Shown: piece after piece, positions 54,979 through 64,000 of the stretch
Numbering within the stretch: position 1 is the stretch's first letter
Layout: every line of letters begins with the position of its first letter
NCBI RefSeq assembly: GCF_007018905.1
Contig: NZ_CP041402.1
Location: forward strand, 3,398,001 to 3,462,000
Direction of reading: 5' to 3'
Length of the DNA stretch: 64,000 nucleotides
Origin: Tardiphaga sp. vice304
GTDB lineage: Bacteria; Pseudomonadota; Alphaproteobacteria; Rhizobiales; Xanthobacteraceae
Notes under the pieces: generated by a model
What the model was told of the DNA's origin: nothing
Databases searched by the model: none
What the model saw: the letters and a program-made list of their open reading frames with translations, nothing else
Position numbers and translations under genes: made by a program

Positions 54979-57900
54979 CTATTCGGCCGGCGCGGGCAGC
55001 GCCAGCGGTCGCGGCCGGCGGCGCAGCCGGTCCATCAGGAGGTAGATCACCGGCGTGCTGTACAGCGTCAGGATCTGCGAGATCAGCAGCCCGCCGATGA
55101 TGGTAATGCCGAGCGGCCGGCGCAATTCGGTACCCGGCCCGGTCGCCACCACCAGCGGTATGGCGGCGAAGGCCGCCGCCAGCGTGGTCATCAGGATCGG
55201 CCGGAACCGCACGCTGCAGGCCTCGAAGATCGCTTCGGCCGGCGACAGCCCGCGATGGCGCTCCGCGTCGATGGCGAAATCCACCATCATGATGCCGTTC
55301 TTCTTGACGATGCCGATCAAGAGGATGATGCCGATGAAGGCGATCACGGTGAGCGGCGTATTGGTGATCTGCAGCGCCAGCAGCGCGCCGAGGCCCGCCG
55401 AAGGCAGCGTCGAGATGATGGTCAAGGGGTGCACCAGGCTCTCATAGAGCACGCCGAGCACGATATACATCGCGATCAGCGCGCCCAGGATCAGCAGCGG
55501 CTGCCGGCCGGAGGTCTTGCTGAAGTCGCCGGCGCTGCCGTCGAAGCCGCCGCGGATGCCTTCCGGCATGTGCAATTCATCGACCGCGCGCTGGATGGCG
55601 CCGGTCACGGCGTCGAGCTGCACGCCGGGCAACGTGTTGAACGACACGGTGGTCGAGGGAAATCCGCCGGAATGCGCCACCGACAGCGCCGCCAGCGTCC
55701 GTTCGGCGCGCACCACGGCCGACAGCGGCACCTGCGCGCCACCCGCGCCGGCCACAAAGATACGGTCGAGGTCGGAGGGATCGTTCTGGAACTTGCCGTC
55801 GATCTCCATGATCACTTTATACTGGTTGCGCTGGGTGTAGATCGTCGAGATCTGGCGCTGCGAGAACGCATTGTTGAGCGCGTTGTCGATGTCCTGCACC
55901 TTCACGCCGAGGCTTGACGCGGTCTTGCGGTCGATCGCCAGCGTCAATTGCAGGCCGCCGGGATCGCGGTCGCTGGAGACGTCGGTGATGCCCTCGACGG
56001 TCTCCAGCCGCTTGCCGACCAGCGGCGCCCATTTCTGCAGCAGATCGAGATCGGTCGAGGTCAGGGTGTACTGGTAGTTGGAATCGCTCTGCCGGCCGCC
56101 GGCACGCAAATCCTGCGCAGCAAACATGAACAGCCGGATCCCCGGCACCACGCCGAGTTCGCGGCGCAGCCGGTTGATGACATCGTCGGTCGAGGCGCCA
56201 TTGCGCTCCTCCGGCGGTTTCAGGCTGATGAACATGATGCCGCGGCTGGCCCCGCCACCGCCCGGACCGCCGGAGCCGCCCAGCGACGAGCCGACGCCGG
56301 CGACGGCGGGATCGGCCAGCACGATGTCAGCGAGGCGTTGCTGCAGGCCCAGCATGGCCTGAAAAGAGGTGTCCGCCGAGGCGCGGGTCGATCCGATCAC
56401 GAAGCCCGAGTCGTCGCTGGGGAACAGTCCTTTCGGCGTCTTGATGTACAGCACGACCGTGAGCGCGATGGTGGCGAAGAACACCAAGAGCGTCAGCAGC
56501 GGAAAGCCGAGAACGACGCGCAGCGAGCGTTCGTAGAACGCCACGACGCGCGACAGCGTGCCCTCGACGATGCGGTCGAACCTTGTCTCTGTGCTGGAAA
56601 TCCCGGTTTTGATGTACCGCGCGCAGATCATCGGCGTCACGGTCAGCGACACCACGGTGGAGACGATGATCGAAAACGTCAGCGTCAGCGAGAATTCGCG
56701 CAGCAGACGGCCGACCAAACCGTCCATGAAGATCAGCGGCGTGAACGCCGCGATCAGCGACAGCGAGATCGACAGCACCGTGAAGCCGATCTGGCGCGCA
56801 CCCTCGAGCGCGGCATGCAGCGGCGCCATGCCCTCCTCCAGGTTGCGGTACATGTTCTCGATCATGACGATGGCGTCATCGACCACGAAGCCGACCGAGA
56901 TCGCCAGCGCCATCAAGGACAGGTTGTTGATCGAGAACCCGGCCAGCCACATCCCGGCGCAGGTGCCGGCCAGCGCCAGAGGCACAGACACGCCGGCCGC
57001 GATGGTGGGAATGCCGCGCCGCAGGAACAGAAACACCACCGCCATTACCAGCGCGGCGGTTGCCACCAGCGTCCACTCCATGTCCTCGACCGAGGCCCGG
57101 ATCGTGCCGGTGCGGTCGGTCAGCACCGAGATCTCGATGCCGGCAGGAATCCATTGCTTGAGATCGGGGATCAGCGCCTTGACCCTATCGACGGTGTCGA
57201 TGACGTTGGCGTCGCCCTGTTTGGTGATCTGGATCAATACCGCCGGCTGCTTGTTGAACCAGGCGATCGAGCGGCTGTTGCGGGTGGCGTCCTGCACGTC
57301 GGCAATATCCGACAGCCGCAAAAAGTTGCCGCTGGCACTCTTGACGATGATGTCGCGAAACTCTTCCGCGGTCCGCATCTGCGGGTTCATCGACAGCGTT
57401 TCGCTCTGCCGCCCGCCATTGAAGATGCCGACAGGCCCGAGCGGATTGGCGTTGACTATCGCGGTGCGGACATCGTCGGTGGAGATGCCGGCATTCGACA
57501 GCGCGATCGGGTTGAGCTGGATCCGCACCGCCGGCTGGTCGGCGCCGCTGGAGGTGACCTCGCCGACGCCCGGCACCTGCGAAAGGCGCTGCACGATCAC
57601 CGTATCGGCGACGTCGTAGATCGCGCTGGCCGACATCGTCTTCGAGGTCAGCGCCAGAATGAACACCGGGGCGGCCGACGGGTTGGCCTTGCGAAAATTC
57701 GGCAGCGCCGGCAGGTCGGTCGGCAGGTCGGCCAATGAGGCGTTGATCGCGGCCTGCACGTCGCGCGCGGCGCGGTCGACGCTGCGGCCGATGGCGAATT
57801 GAAGCTGGATCGAGGTCGAGCCCAGCGAAGAGGTCGAGGTGATCTGGTCGAGGCCTGCGATCACGCCGAGCCGGCGCTCCAGGGGGGCCGCGACCGTCGC

Positions 57901-58086
57901 GGCCATGATGGCCGGCGCCGCCCCCGGCCGCGTTGCCGACACCCGGATCATCGGGAAATCGACGTTGGGCACGGCCGCGACCGGCAGCAGATGGTAGGCG
58001 ACCGCGCCGATCAGAAACAGCCCGATGCCGAGCAGCGTGGTGCCGACCGGCCGGCGGATGAAGGGCTCGGAGATCGAGACGGCCAT
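54979..58086 (-). CDS. mdtC: RND efflux transporter, MdtC-like
   Basis: This 1035-aa inner-membrane proton-driven pump subunit has 12 transmembrane helices, and two large periplasmic loops are implied by the pattern. The N-terminus ISEPFIRRPVGTTLLGIGLFLIGAVAYHLLPVAAVPNVDFP and the proton-relay motif VVDDAIVMIENMYR near residue 399 are diagnostic. A PGFxSD-like segment is seen mid-protein as FPSDDSGFVIG. Two different RND proteins in tandem match the MdtABC system, in which B and C form a mixed trimer. The ATG overlaps the mdtB-like stop by one base (taatg). Confidence 0.93.
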   Translation of the reverse strand: MAVSISEPFIRRPVGTTLLGIGLFLIGAVAYHLLPVAAVPNVDFPMIRVSATRPGAAPAIMAATVAAPLERRLGVIAGLDQITSTSSLGSTSIQLQFAIGRSVDRAARDVQAAINASLADLPTDLPALPNFRKANPSAAPVFILALTSKTMSASAIYDVADTVIVQRLSQVPGVGEVTSSGADQPAVRIQLNPIALSNAGISTDDVRTAIVNANPLGPVGIFNGGRQSETLSMNPQMRTAEEFRDIIVKSASGNFLRLSDIADVQDATRNSRSIAWFNKQPAVLIQITKQGDANVIDTVDRVKALIPDLKQWIPAGIEISVLTDRTGTIRASVEDMEWTLVATAALVMAVVFLFLRRGIPTIAAGVSVPLALAGTCAGMWLAGFSINNLSLMALAISVGFVVDDAIVMIENMYRNLEEGMAPLHAALEGARQIGFTVLSISLSLIAAFTPLIFMDGLVGRLLREFSLTLTFSIIVSTVVSLTVTPMICARYIKTGISSTETRFDRIVEGTLSRVVAFYERSLRVVLGFPLLTLLVFFATIALTVVLYIKTPKGLFPSDDSGFVIGSTRASADTSFQAMLGLQQRLADIVLADPAVAGVGSSLGGSGGPGGGGASRGIMFISLKPPEERNGASTDDVINRLRRELGVVPGIRLFMFAAQDLRAGGRQSDSNYQYTLTSTDLDLLQKWAPLVGKRLETVEGITDVSSDRDPGGLQLTLAIDRKTASSLGVKVQDIDNALNNAFSQRQISTIYTQRNQYKVIMEIDGKFQNDPSDLDRIFVAGAGGAQVPLSAVVRAERTLAALSVAHSGGFPSTTVSFNTLPGVQLDAVTGAIQRAVDELHMPEGIRGGFDGSAGDFSKTSGRQPLLILGALIAMYIVLGVLYESLVHPLTIISTLPSAGLGALLALQITNTPLTVIAFIGIILLIGIVKKNGIMMVDFAIDAERHRGLSPAEAIFEACSVRFRPILMTTLAAAFAAIPLVVATGPGTELRRPLGITIIGGLLISQILTLYSTPVIYLLMDRLRRRPRPLALPAPAE

Positions 58087-61000
58087 TACGGCGCCCCCCT
58101 CGCCGCTCCCGCGACCGGCGACGTCGGCGGCACGATCACATCCGGCGCCTTCTCGAAGCGGCGGTTGATGCGGTCGAGTGCCAGATAGATCACCGGTGTG
58201 GTGTACAGCGTCAGGATCTGGCTCAGGACCAGGCCGCCGATGATCGAGACGCCGAGCGGGAACCGCAATTCCGCGCCGGTGCCGCTTTCAACTGCCAGCG
58301 GCAGCGCGCCGAACAACGCCGCCAGCGTGGTCATCATGATCGGGCGGAAGCGCAGCAGGCAAGCCTCGACGATGGCCTCCTCCGGCGTCCGGCCGTGATG
58401 CCGCTCCGCGTCGAGCGCGAAGTCGATCATCATGATCGCGTTCTTCTTGACGATGCCCATCAAGAGGATGATGCCGATCAGCCCGATGACCGAGAGGTCC
58501 TGCCCAGTCGCCATCAAGGCCAGGATCGCGCCGACGCCGGCCGAGGGCAGCGTCGACAGAATGGTGATCGGATGGATGTAGCTCTCATAGAGCACGCCAA
58601 GCACGATGTAGATCGTCACTAAGGCGGCGAGGATCAGCCAGGGCTGGCCGGACAGCGACTTGGAGAATTCCGCGGCGTCGCCGGCGAAAAAGCCGTTGAT
58701 GCTGCCAGGCATGCCGATGCGCTGCTCGATCTTCTTGACCTCCTCGACGGCATCGCCGAGCGCCTCGCGGGGAGCGAGGTTGAAGCTCAGCGAGATCGCC
58801 GGAAACTGCGCCTGATGCGAGATCGACAGCGGCGCCGTGGTGCGCGTCAACGTGGCCACCGCCGACAGCGGCACCTGCGCGCCAGCGGTACCCGGCAGAT
58901 AGAGTTTCGACAGCACGTCGGGATCGCGCTGCTGGCTCGGCAGCGCCTCCAGCACGACGCGGTACTGGTTGGCCTGGCCGTAGATCGTCGAAATCTGGCG
59001 CTGCGCGAAGGCGTCGTTCAGCGTGTCGTTGATGCCCTGCAGGCTGACGCCGAGCTGTCCGGCGCGTTGCCGGTTGATGTCAAGCGCGGCGCGCAGGCCG
59101 CCGGCCTGGTTCTCCGACGACACGTCGCGGAACATCGGATCGCGGCGCAGTTCGGCGACCAGTTTTTCCGACCATAGCCTGACCTGCGCCGCGTCGGTGC
59201 CGGTCAGCGTGTACTGGTACTGCGAGCGGCTGGCCTGGGTGCTGATCTGGATATCCTGCACCGGCTGGAAGTAGACCGTCATGCCGGGAATGCTGGCGAC
59301 GCTCTGCTTCAGCCGGTCGATCACCTTCGTAATCTCGTCAGGGCGCTCGCCACGCGGCCGCAGGTTGAGCACCAGCCGGCCAACATTGGTAGTCGGGTTG
59401 ACGGTGCCACCGCCGATCACCGAGACCACGCCGGTGACGTCGGGGTCGGCCTGAATGATAGTCGCCACCGCGGCCTGCCGGCTCTGCATCTCAGCGAAGG
59501 ACACGTCGGCGCCGGCTTCGGTCACCGCGATGATCGAGGCGGTGTCCTGCAGCGGCAGGAAGCCTTTGGGCGCGATGATATACAGGCCGAGCGTCGCGGC
59601 GACGGTCAGGAACGTCACCACCAATGTCGCCGGCTGATGCTTCAGCACCCACAGCAGGGTGCGGTGATAGAACGCCACCATGCGGTCGATGAAGCGGCTG
59701 ATGGCCGCCAGGCCCGGCACCTGCCACTCGTCATGGGTGTGTTTCAGCAGCCGCGAGCACATCATCGGCGTGAGAGTGAGGGATATGACGGCCGACACCA
59801 CCACCGCGATGGTCAACGTCAGCGCGAATTCGCGGAACATGCGGCCGACCAGCCCGGACATGAACAATAGCGGGATGAACACCGCGATCAGCGACACCGT
59901 CAGCGAGATCACCGTGAAGCCGATTTCACTGGCGCCGGACAGTGCCGCCTGCATCGGGCTTTCGCCGTCTTCCATGTGACGGACGATGTTCTCGATCATC
60001 ACGATGGCGTCGTCGACCACGAAGCCGGTGCCGATGGTCAGCGCCATCAGCGAGAGATTGTCGAGGCTGAAGCCGGCGAAATACATCACGCCGAACGAGG
60101 TGATCAGCGACAGCGGCAGCGCCACGCCGGCGATCAGCGTCGCGCGCAGCGAGCGCAGGAACAGCAGCACCACCAGCGTCACCAGAATTACCGACAGCAC
60201 CAGCGTAAACTGCACGTCGTGTACCGAGGCGCGGATGGTGACAGTGCGGTCGGACACCACCGACAGCTTGATGCCGGCCGGCATCGCGCGCTGTACCTTG
60301 GGGATTTCCTCGTTGATCTGCCGGACGACCTCGATGACGTTGGCGCCGGGCTGGCGCTGGATCTCGATGATCACCGCCGGCGTGCCCTGGTACCAGCCGC
60401 CCGTGCGGTCGTTTTCCAGCCCGTCGACGATCTGCGCGATGTCGCCGATCGTCACCGGGGCGCCGTTGCGGTAGGCGACGATGATCGGCCGGTAGGCATC
60501 GGCGGCGGCGATCTGGTCGTTGGCGGCGATGGTGTAGGCCTGCTGCGCGCCGTCGAGCGAGCCCTTCGGGCCGGACACGTTGGCGCCCGCGATCGCCGTG
60601 CGCAAATCCTCCATCGAGATGCCGTAGGCGGCCAGCCGCGACAAGTCGGCCTGCACCCGCACCGCCGGCTTCAGCCCGCCCAGCACCGCGACGCGACCTA
60701 CGCCAGAGATCTGGCTGAGCCGCTGGCCCAGCAACGTGTCGGAGATGTCGCTCATCGCCCGCAGCGATATGGTGTCGGAGGTCAGCGCCAGCGTCATCAC
60801 CGGCGCGTCGGCCGGGTTCACCTTGGCGTAGACCGGCGGGTACGGCAGGTTCTTCGGCAGCACGCCGGCCGCGGCATTGATCGCGGCCTGCACGTCCTGC
60901 GTGGCGCCGTCGATGTCGCGGTTGAGATCGAACTGCAGCGAGATCGAGCTGACGCCGAACGAACTGGTCGAGGTCATCGAGGTCATCGACGGGATCTGGC

Positions 61001-61214
61001 CGAGCTGGCGCTCCAGCGGCGCTGTGATCAGCGAGGCGATCACGTCCGGGCTGGCGCCGGGCAGTTGCGTCGAGACCTGCACCGTCGGGAAATCGACCTG
61101 CGGCAGCGCCGACACCGGCAGAGCCCAATAGCCCAGCGCGCCGCCGATCAGGAGCGCGATCCCCAGCAAGGAGGTCGCGACCGGCCGGCGGATGAAGGGT
61201 TCGGAGACGCTCAT
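58086..61214 (-). CDS. mdtB: RND efflux transporter, MdtB-like
   Basis: This 1042-aa RND pump has an N-terminus SEPFIRRPVATSLLGIALLIGGALGYWALPVSALPQVDFP. The TM4 acid pair is in VVDDAIVMIENIVR near residue 398, and the C-terminal half carries the second repeat. It is clearly related to but distinct from the following MdtC-like protein. With the adaptor gene upstream it forms the order mdtA-mdtB-mdtC. In E. coli that set exports bile salts, novobiocin and other compounds; the substrates here are unknown. Confidence 0.93.
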   Translation of the reverse strand: MSVSEPFIRRPVATSLLGIALLIGGALGYWALPVSALPQVDFPTVQVSTQLPGASPDVIASLITAPLERQLGQIPSMTSMTSTSSFGVSSISLQFDLNRDIDGATQDVQAAINAAAGVLPKNLPYPPVYAKVNPADAPVMTLALTSDTISLRAMSDISDTLLGQRLSQISGVGRVAVLGGLKPAVRVQADLSRLAAYGISMEDLRTAIAGANVSGPKGSLDGAQQAYTIAANDQIAAADAYRPIIVAYRNGAPVTIGDIAQIVDGLENDRTGGWYQGTPAVIIEIQRQPGANVIEVVRQINEEIPKVQRAMPAGIKLSVVSDRTVTIRASVHDVQFTLVLSVILVTLVVLLFLRSLRATLIAGVALPLSLITSFGVMYFAGFSLDNLSLMALTIGTGFVVDDAIVMIENIVRHMEDGESPMQAALSGASEIGFTVISLTVSLIAVFIPLLFMSGLVGRMFREFALTLTIAVVVSAVISLTLTPMMCSRLLKHTHDEWQVPGLAAISRFIDRMVAFYHRTLLWVLKHQPATLVVTFLTVAATLGLYIIAPKGFLPLQDTASIIAVTEAGADVSFAEMQSRQAAVATIIQADPDVTGVVSVIGGGTVNPTTNVGRLVLNLRPRGERPDEITKVIDRLKQSVASIPGMTVYFQPVQDIQISTQASRSQYQYTLTGTDAAQVRLWSEKLVAELRRDPMFRDVSSENQAGGLRAALDINRQRAGQLGVSLQGINDTLNDAFAQRQISTIYGQANQYRVVLEALPSQQRDPDVLSKLYLPGTAGAQVPLSAVATLTRTTAPLSISHQAQFPAISLSFNLAPREALGDAVEEVKKIEQRIGMPGSINGFFAGDAAEFSKSLSGQPWLILAALVTIYIVLGVLYESYIHPITILSTLPSAGVGAILALMATGQDLSVIGLIGIILLMGIVKKNAIMMIDFALDAERHHGRTPEEAIVEACLLRFRPIMMTTLAALFGALPLAVESGTGAELRFPLGVSIIGGLVLSQILTLYTTPVIYLALDRINRRFEKAPDVIVPPTSPVAGAARGAP

Positions 61215-61228
61215 GGCTGCGCGCTCTT

Positions 61229-61437
61229 TCTTCCCCTCTCCCCCGGCGCCGCAAAGCGGCGTTGGCGGAAGAGGGTGGCCGCGCGCAGCGCGGACGGGAG
61301 AGAGGGTGGAGCGGCAAACGCCGATGCCAGCGTTCCGCGTCGCCCCCCTCTCCCGTCTCGAACCCCGCTACGCGGAGCTTCGATCCACCCTCTCCCGCCC
61401 AGCGAAGCTTCGCCTCGCCGGTGGGAGAGGGGAAGAA
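61229..61437. repeat. Palindromic repeat between mdtA- and mdtB-like genes
   Basis: Arms of ~21 nt at 61229-61249 and 61417-61437 are near-perfect inverted copies (one insertion). Further gggagag/ctctccc blocks lie between them. It fills most of the 247-nt gap inside an otherwise compact operon and may reduce or process the mRNA between the adaptor and pump genes. Confidence 0.65.
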
Positions 61438-61461
61438 GGAAGCGCAAGCGCGCCATCATGG

Positions 61462-62826
61462 TTACTTGGCTCCGGCAGGTGCGGGCGTGCTGGGAGGCGC
61501 GGGTGCGAGGCCGGTCTGGCCCTTCTGGTCACCTGACGGCGTGCCCTCGCCGCGCTTACCGCGACGCTCGCCGCCCTCGCCGCGCTTGCTACCGCGCGCG
61601 CGCGGCGCCAGATCGGCGGTCGGCTCGGCGCTGTTGGTACCGACACTGACTTTCGAGCCGTCGGCCAGATTGGCGAAGCCGGTGGTGACCACGCGATCGG
61701 TCGGCGAAAGCCCCTTGGCGATCACGGCGTCGGTCTCGTTCTGCTGCGTCACCGTGACCGGCACGGCTTTGACGATATCGCCCTCCCCGATCACGTAGGA
61801 GAACGTGCCGGCAGGACCGCGCTGCACGGCGGAGGTCGGCACCACCATCGCCTGCGGCAGCGTCTCGACCTTGAGCCGGACGTTGACGAACTGGCCGGGC
61901 CATAGCTGGAATCTGGCGTTGGGAAATTCCGCCTTGATCTTGACCGTGCCGGTGGTGATATCGACCTGGTTGTCGATGCCGGTCAGCGTGCCGGTGTCGA
62001 CCACGGTGACTCCGTCATTGCCGAACACGTCGACGGTGAGCGGTCCCTTGGCGACCGCGGCATTGGCGCGCACGATCTGCTGCTGCGGCAGGCTGAACAG
62101 CACGGCGATCGGCTGCAACTGGGTGATGATGACGAGCCCGGTGGTGTCGGAAGATCGGATGATATTGCCCTGGTCGACCTGGCGCAGGCCGGCGCGGCCG
62201 GACAACGGCGCGATGATCTTGGTGTAGCTCAGGGTCGCCGCGGCGTTGTCGATGGCCGCCTGGTCGGAGTTCACCAGTGCCTCCTGCTGCGCCACGACGG
62301 ACTTCTGCGTATCGGCCTGCTGCTTGGAGCCGGCATTGGTGGCCGCAAGCTGCTGGTAGCGGGCGAGGTCGAGCTTCGCATTCGCCAGCGTTGCCTCGTC
62401 CTGCGCCTTCTTGGCGACGGCCTGGTCGTACAACGCCTTGTAGAGCACCGGATCGATCTCGCCGAGCACGTCGCCGGCCTTGACGTCCTGGCCTTCCGCA
62501 AAATTGACCTTGATCAGCTTGCCGTCGACCTGCGCGCGCACCGTTACGTTGTTCAGCGCCTTCACCGAGCCCACGCCGTCGAGATAGACCGGCACGTCCT
62601 GGATCTTCGGCGTCGCCGCCAGCACCGGCACGGTCATGTCCGGCCGCGGCCCGCGTCCCGTGGCGGCGGTCTGCTTCTGCTGCCACACGGTCCAGCCGAT
62701 ATAGCCAAGCCCGCCGAGGATCAGCAGCGTCACGAATATCGAGACCGTGCGGCGCCGCGCGCCGCCGCGGATACGGGCTGCGGTGCCGGACGCGTTCGCC
62801 TCGTTCGCTTCCGGCTTAAAGAGCAT
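61462..62826 (-). CDS. mdtA: RND efflux periplasmic adaptor, MdtA-like
   Basis: This is a 454-aa membrane-fusion protein. A single N-terminal membrane anchor (SIFVTLLILGGLGYIGWTVW, ~residues 29-48) is followed by the lipoyl-like halves (VKALNNVTVRAQVDGKLIKVNFAEGQDVKAGDVLGEIDP), a helical hairpin and beta-barrel domains. The C-terminal tail is basic and glycine-rich (PRARGSKRGEGGERRGKRGEG type), not part of the conserved fold. ATG 62826 overlaps the upstream stop by 11 nt; the frame is open further upstream inside that gene. Confidence 0.92.
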   Translation of the reverse strand: MLFKPEANEANASGTAARIRGGARRRTVSIFVTLLILGGLGYIGWTVWQQKQTAATGRGPRPDMTVPVLAATPKIQDVPVYLDGVGSVKALNNVTVRAQVDGKLIKVNFAEGQDVKAGDVLGEIDPVLYKALYDQAVAKKAQDEATLANAKLDLARYQQLAATNAGSKQQADTQKSVVAQQEALVNSDQAAIDNAAATLSYTKIIAPLSGRAGLRQVDQGNIIRSSDTTGLVIITQLQPIAVLFSLPQQQIVRANAAVAKGPLTVDVFGNDGVTVVDTGTLTGIDNQVDITTGTVKIKAEFPNARFQLWPGQFVNVRLKVETLPQAMVVPTSAVQRGPAGTFSYVIGEGDIVKAVPVTVTQQNETDAVIAKGLSPTDRVVTTGFANLADGSKVSVGTNSAEPTADLAPRARGSKRGEGGERRGKRGEGTPSGDQKGQTGLAPAPPSTPAPAGAK

Positions 62827-64000
62827 TGACCGGTCTCTCCATATTCGGCTCCCAGCCGCCGCCCAGCGCCTGATACAGGCTGATGATCGCCAGGAAGCGC
62901 GACAACTGCGCCTGCGACAGCGCATCCTCGGCCTGAAACAGTGTCAATTGGGTATTTAGCACGGTGACGATGTCGGCGGTGCCGGCGCGCAATTGCTGTT
63001 CGGACAGTTCGAAGGCGCGCCGCGACGCCGTCAGTACCTCGCGCAGCAGCCGCAGCCGCTCCGTGGTCTGCCGGATCGCCACCAGTGCGTTCTCCACATC
63101 GGTGAAGGCCGACACCACGGTCTTGCGATATGTCTGCAGCAATTCGTCCTGCTGCGCCTGGGTCAGGTTGAAATTGCCCCGGATCCGGCCGCCATCGAAA
63201 ATCGGCTGGGTCAGCCCGCCGACCAGGTTGAAGAACGCCGCGTTGGGCTGAAACAGCGAGGCCAGCGCGGCGCTCTGGTAGCCGCCGGAGCCGGTCAACT
63301 GGATGGTGGGAAAGAACTGCGCCCGCGCGCTACCGACATTGGCGGTCGCAGCCGCCAGCCGGGCCTCCTGGCGGCGGATATCCGGCCGCTGCGTCAGCAG
63401 GTCCGACGGTAGGCCGGCGGTCACCCGCGGCGACGAAATCGCGTTCAGCGAACCGCCATTGATGCGGATGCTGGCCGGGGGCCGCGCCACCAGCAGCGCC
63501 AGCGCGTTGGAATTCTGCTGCAGCGTCTGGCGCAGCAGCGGCACCGCGGCGCGCTGATTGGCCAGCACGCTCTGCTGCTGCGCGAGGTCGAGATCGGTGC
63601 CGGTACCGGCACTCAGCCGGGACTGGATCGCGTCCAGAATGCGCTGGGCGCTGGCGATGTTGCGCTCGGCCGTCTTGATGCGGTCCTGCGCGGCCAGCAC
63701 CTGGAAATAGGCATTGCCGACCGCGGCCAGCGTGGTCAGCGCAACGGTGTCGCGGTCGAACCGGCTGGCGGTGGCGGTTTCCTCGGCGGACAATGCGGCG
63801 TCGCGGTTCTTGCCCCAGAAATCCAGCTCGTAGCTCGCCGACAGCGAGGACGAATAGGTGACGATCTCGCGTCCGCTATTGGTCAGGCCACTCGAGCTGG
63901 AGCCGGAATTGCGCGAATAGGTCTCCTGCCCGCCGCCGCTGACGCTCGGCAGCAATGCTGCGCCCGTGATCCGCGCCTGCGCGTCGGCCTGCCGGATCCG
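62816..64000 (-). CDS. NodT-family outer-membrane efflux factor, 5' end outside window
   Basis: These are the last ~394 codons of a RND-type outer-membrane channel. The frame is still open at base 64000, so roughly 80-110 N-terminal residues including the lipoprotein or Sec signal are missing. SYELDFWGKNRDAALSAEETATASRFDRD and LTQRPDIRRQEARLAAATANVGSARAQFFPTIQLTGSGGYQS are hallmarks of the NodT/OprM group. It is the first gene of the four-gene efflux operon seen here and supplies the outer-membrane exit for the MdtBC-like pump. Confidence 0.93.
   Translation of the reverse strand, partial: RIRQADAQARITGAALLPSVSGGGQETYSRNSGSSSSGLTNSGREIVTYSSSLSASYELDFWGKNRDAALSAEETATASRFDRDTVALTTLAAVGNAYFQVLAAQDRIKTAERNIASAQRILDAIQSRLSAGTGTDLDLAQQQSVLANQRAAVPLLRQTLQQNSNALALLVARPPASIRINGGSLNAISSPRVTAGLPSDLLTQRPDIRRQEARLAAATANVGSARAQFFPTIQLTGSGGYQSAALASLFQPNAAFFNLVGGLTQPIFDGGRIRGNFNLTQAQQDELLQTYRKTVVSAFTDVENALVAIRQTTERLRLLREVLTASRRAFELSEQQLRAGTADIVTVLNTQLTLFQAEDALSQAQLSRFLAIISLYQALGGGWEPNMERPVNAL

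Overview
The window is a high-GC alphaproteobacterial chromosome segment, most likely from the Bradyrhizobium/Rhodopseudomonas group (Nitrobacteraceae). The evidence is the conserved block dusB(nifR3)-ntrB-ntrC / ntrY-ntrX / dat / hfq-hflX, the fused ispDF gene, a PopZ homologue, the NodT/TolC-type efflux genes, and the palindromic intergenic repeats scattered through the core DNA. Genus and species are inferred from gene order and protein resemblance only.

Layout. 1-4.7 kb: a plus-strand, partly overlapping run tmk(3' end)-holB-metG-tatD-metallo-hydrolase. 4.8-9.5 kb: minus-strand acyl-CoA synthetase with a fused DctQM TRAP permease and its DctP binding protein. 10.0-13.1 kb: two exported proteins, queC, and mazG divergent from queC. 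13.4-23.7 kb: a minus-strand block for RNA chaperoning, nitrogen sensing and tRNA modification (hflX, hfq, dat, ntrX, ntrY, ntrC, ntrB, dusB). 23.9-35 kb: housekeeping genes (ispDF, cinA, ratA/COQ10, lipA, AAG glycosylase, valS, popZ, tolC, a PIMT-type methyltransferase), then tRNA-Asn, two tiny ORFs and tRNA-Cys.

An 18.1-kb integrated element lies between the 3' end of tRNA-Cys (attL 35893-35908) and an exact 16-bp copy at 54022-54037 (attR). Starting at attR it encodes, nearly all on the minus strand and mostly as overlapping genes, a tyrosine integrase, a 234-aa unknown, an AlpA-type regulator, three small unknowns, a RepA-like ATPase with a reduced prim-pol-like N-terminus, an iteron-like gap, a TerS-like protein, a scaffold-like protein, a terminase large subunit, several small DNA-binding-like proteins and three virion-internal-like proteins. 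I find no portal, major capsid, tail or lysis gene. The int-alpA-rep order plus packaging genes resembles phage-satellite (PICI-like) islands. A deletion derivative of a podovirus-like prophage is the main alternative. A complete IS21-family element (38943-41585, 6-bp target duplication) splits one of the virion-internal-like genes. Removing the IS and one target copy restores one open 669-codon frame, so that insertion is recent and the gene is now broken. A small plus-strand cassette near attL (ribbon-helix-helix protein with a perfect operator-like dyad, then a lipoprotein) looks like cargo.

54.2-64 kb: core DNA resumes with a DTW-domain tRNA-modifying enzyme and a four-gene tripartite efflux operon (outer-membrane factor cut by the window end, mdtA-, mdtB- and mdtC-like genes).
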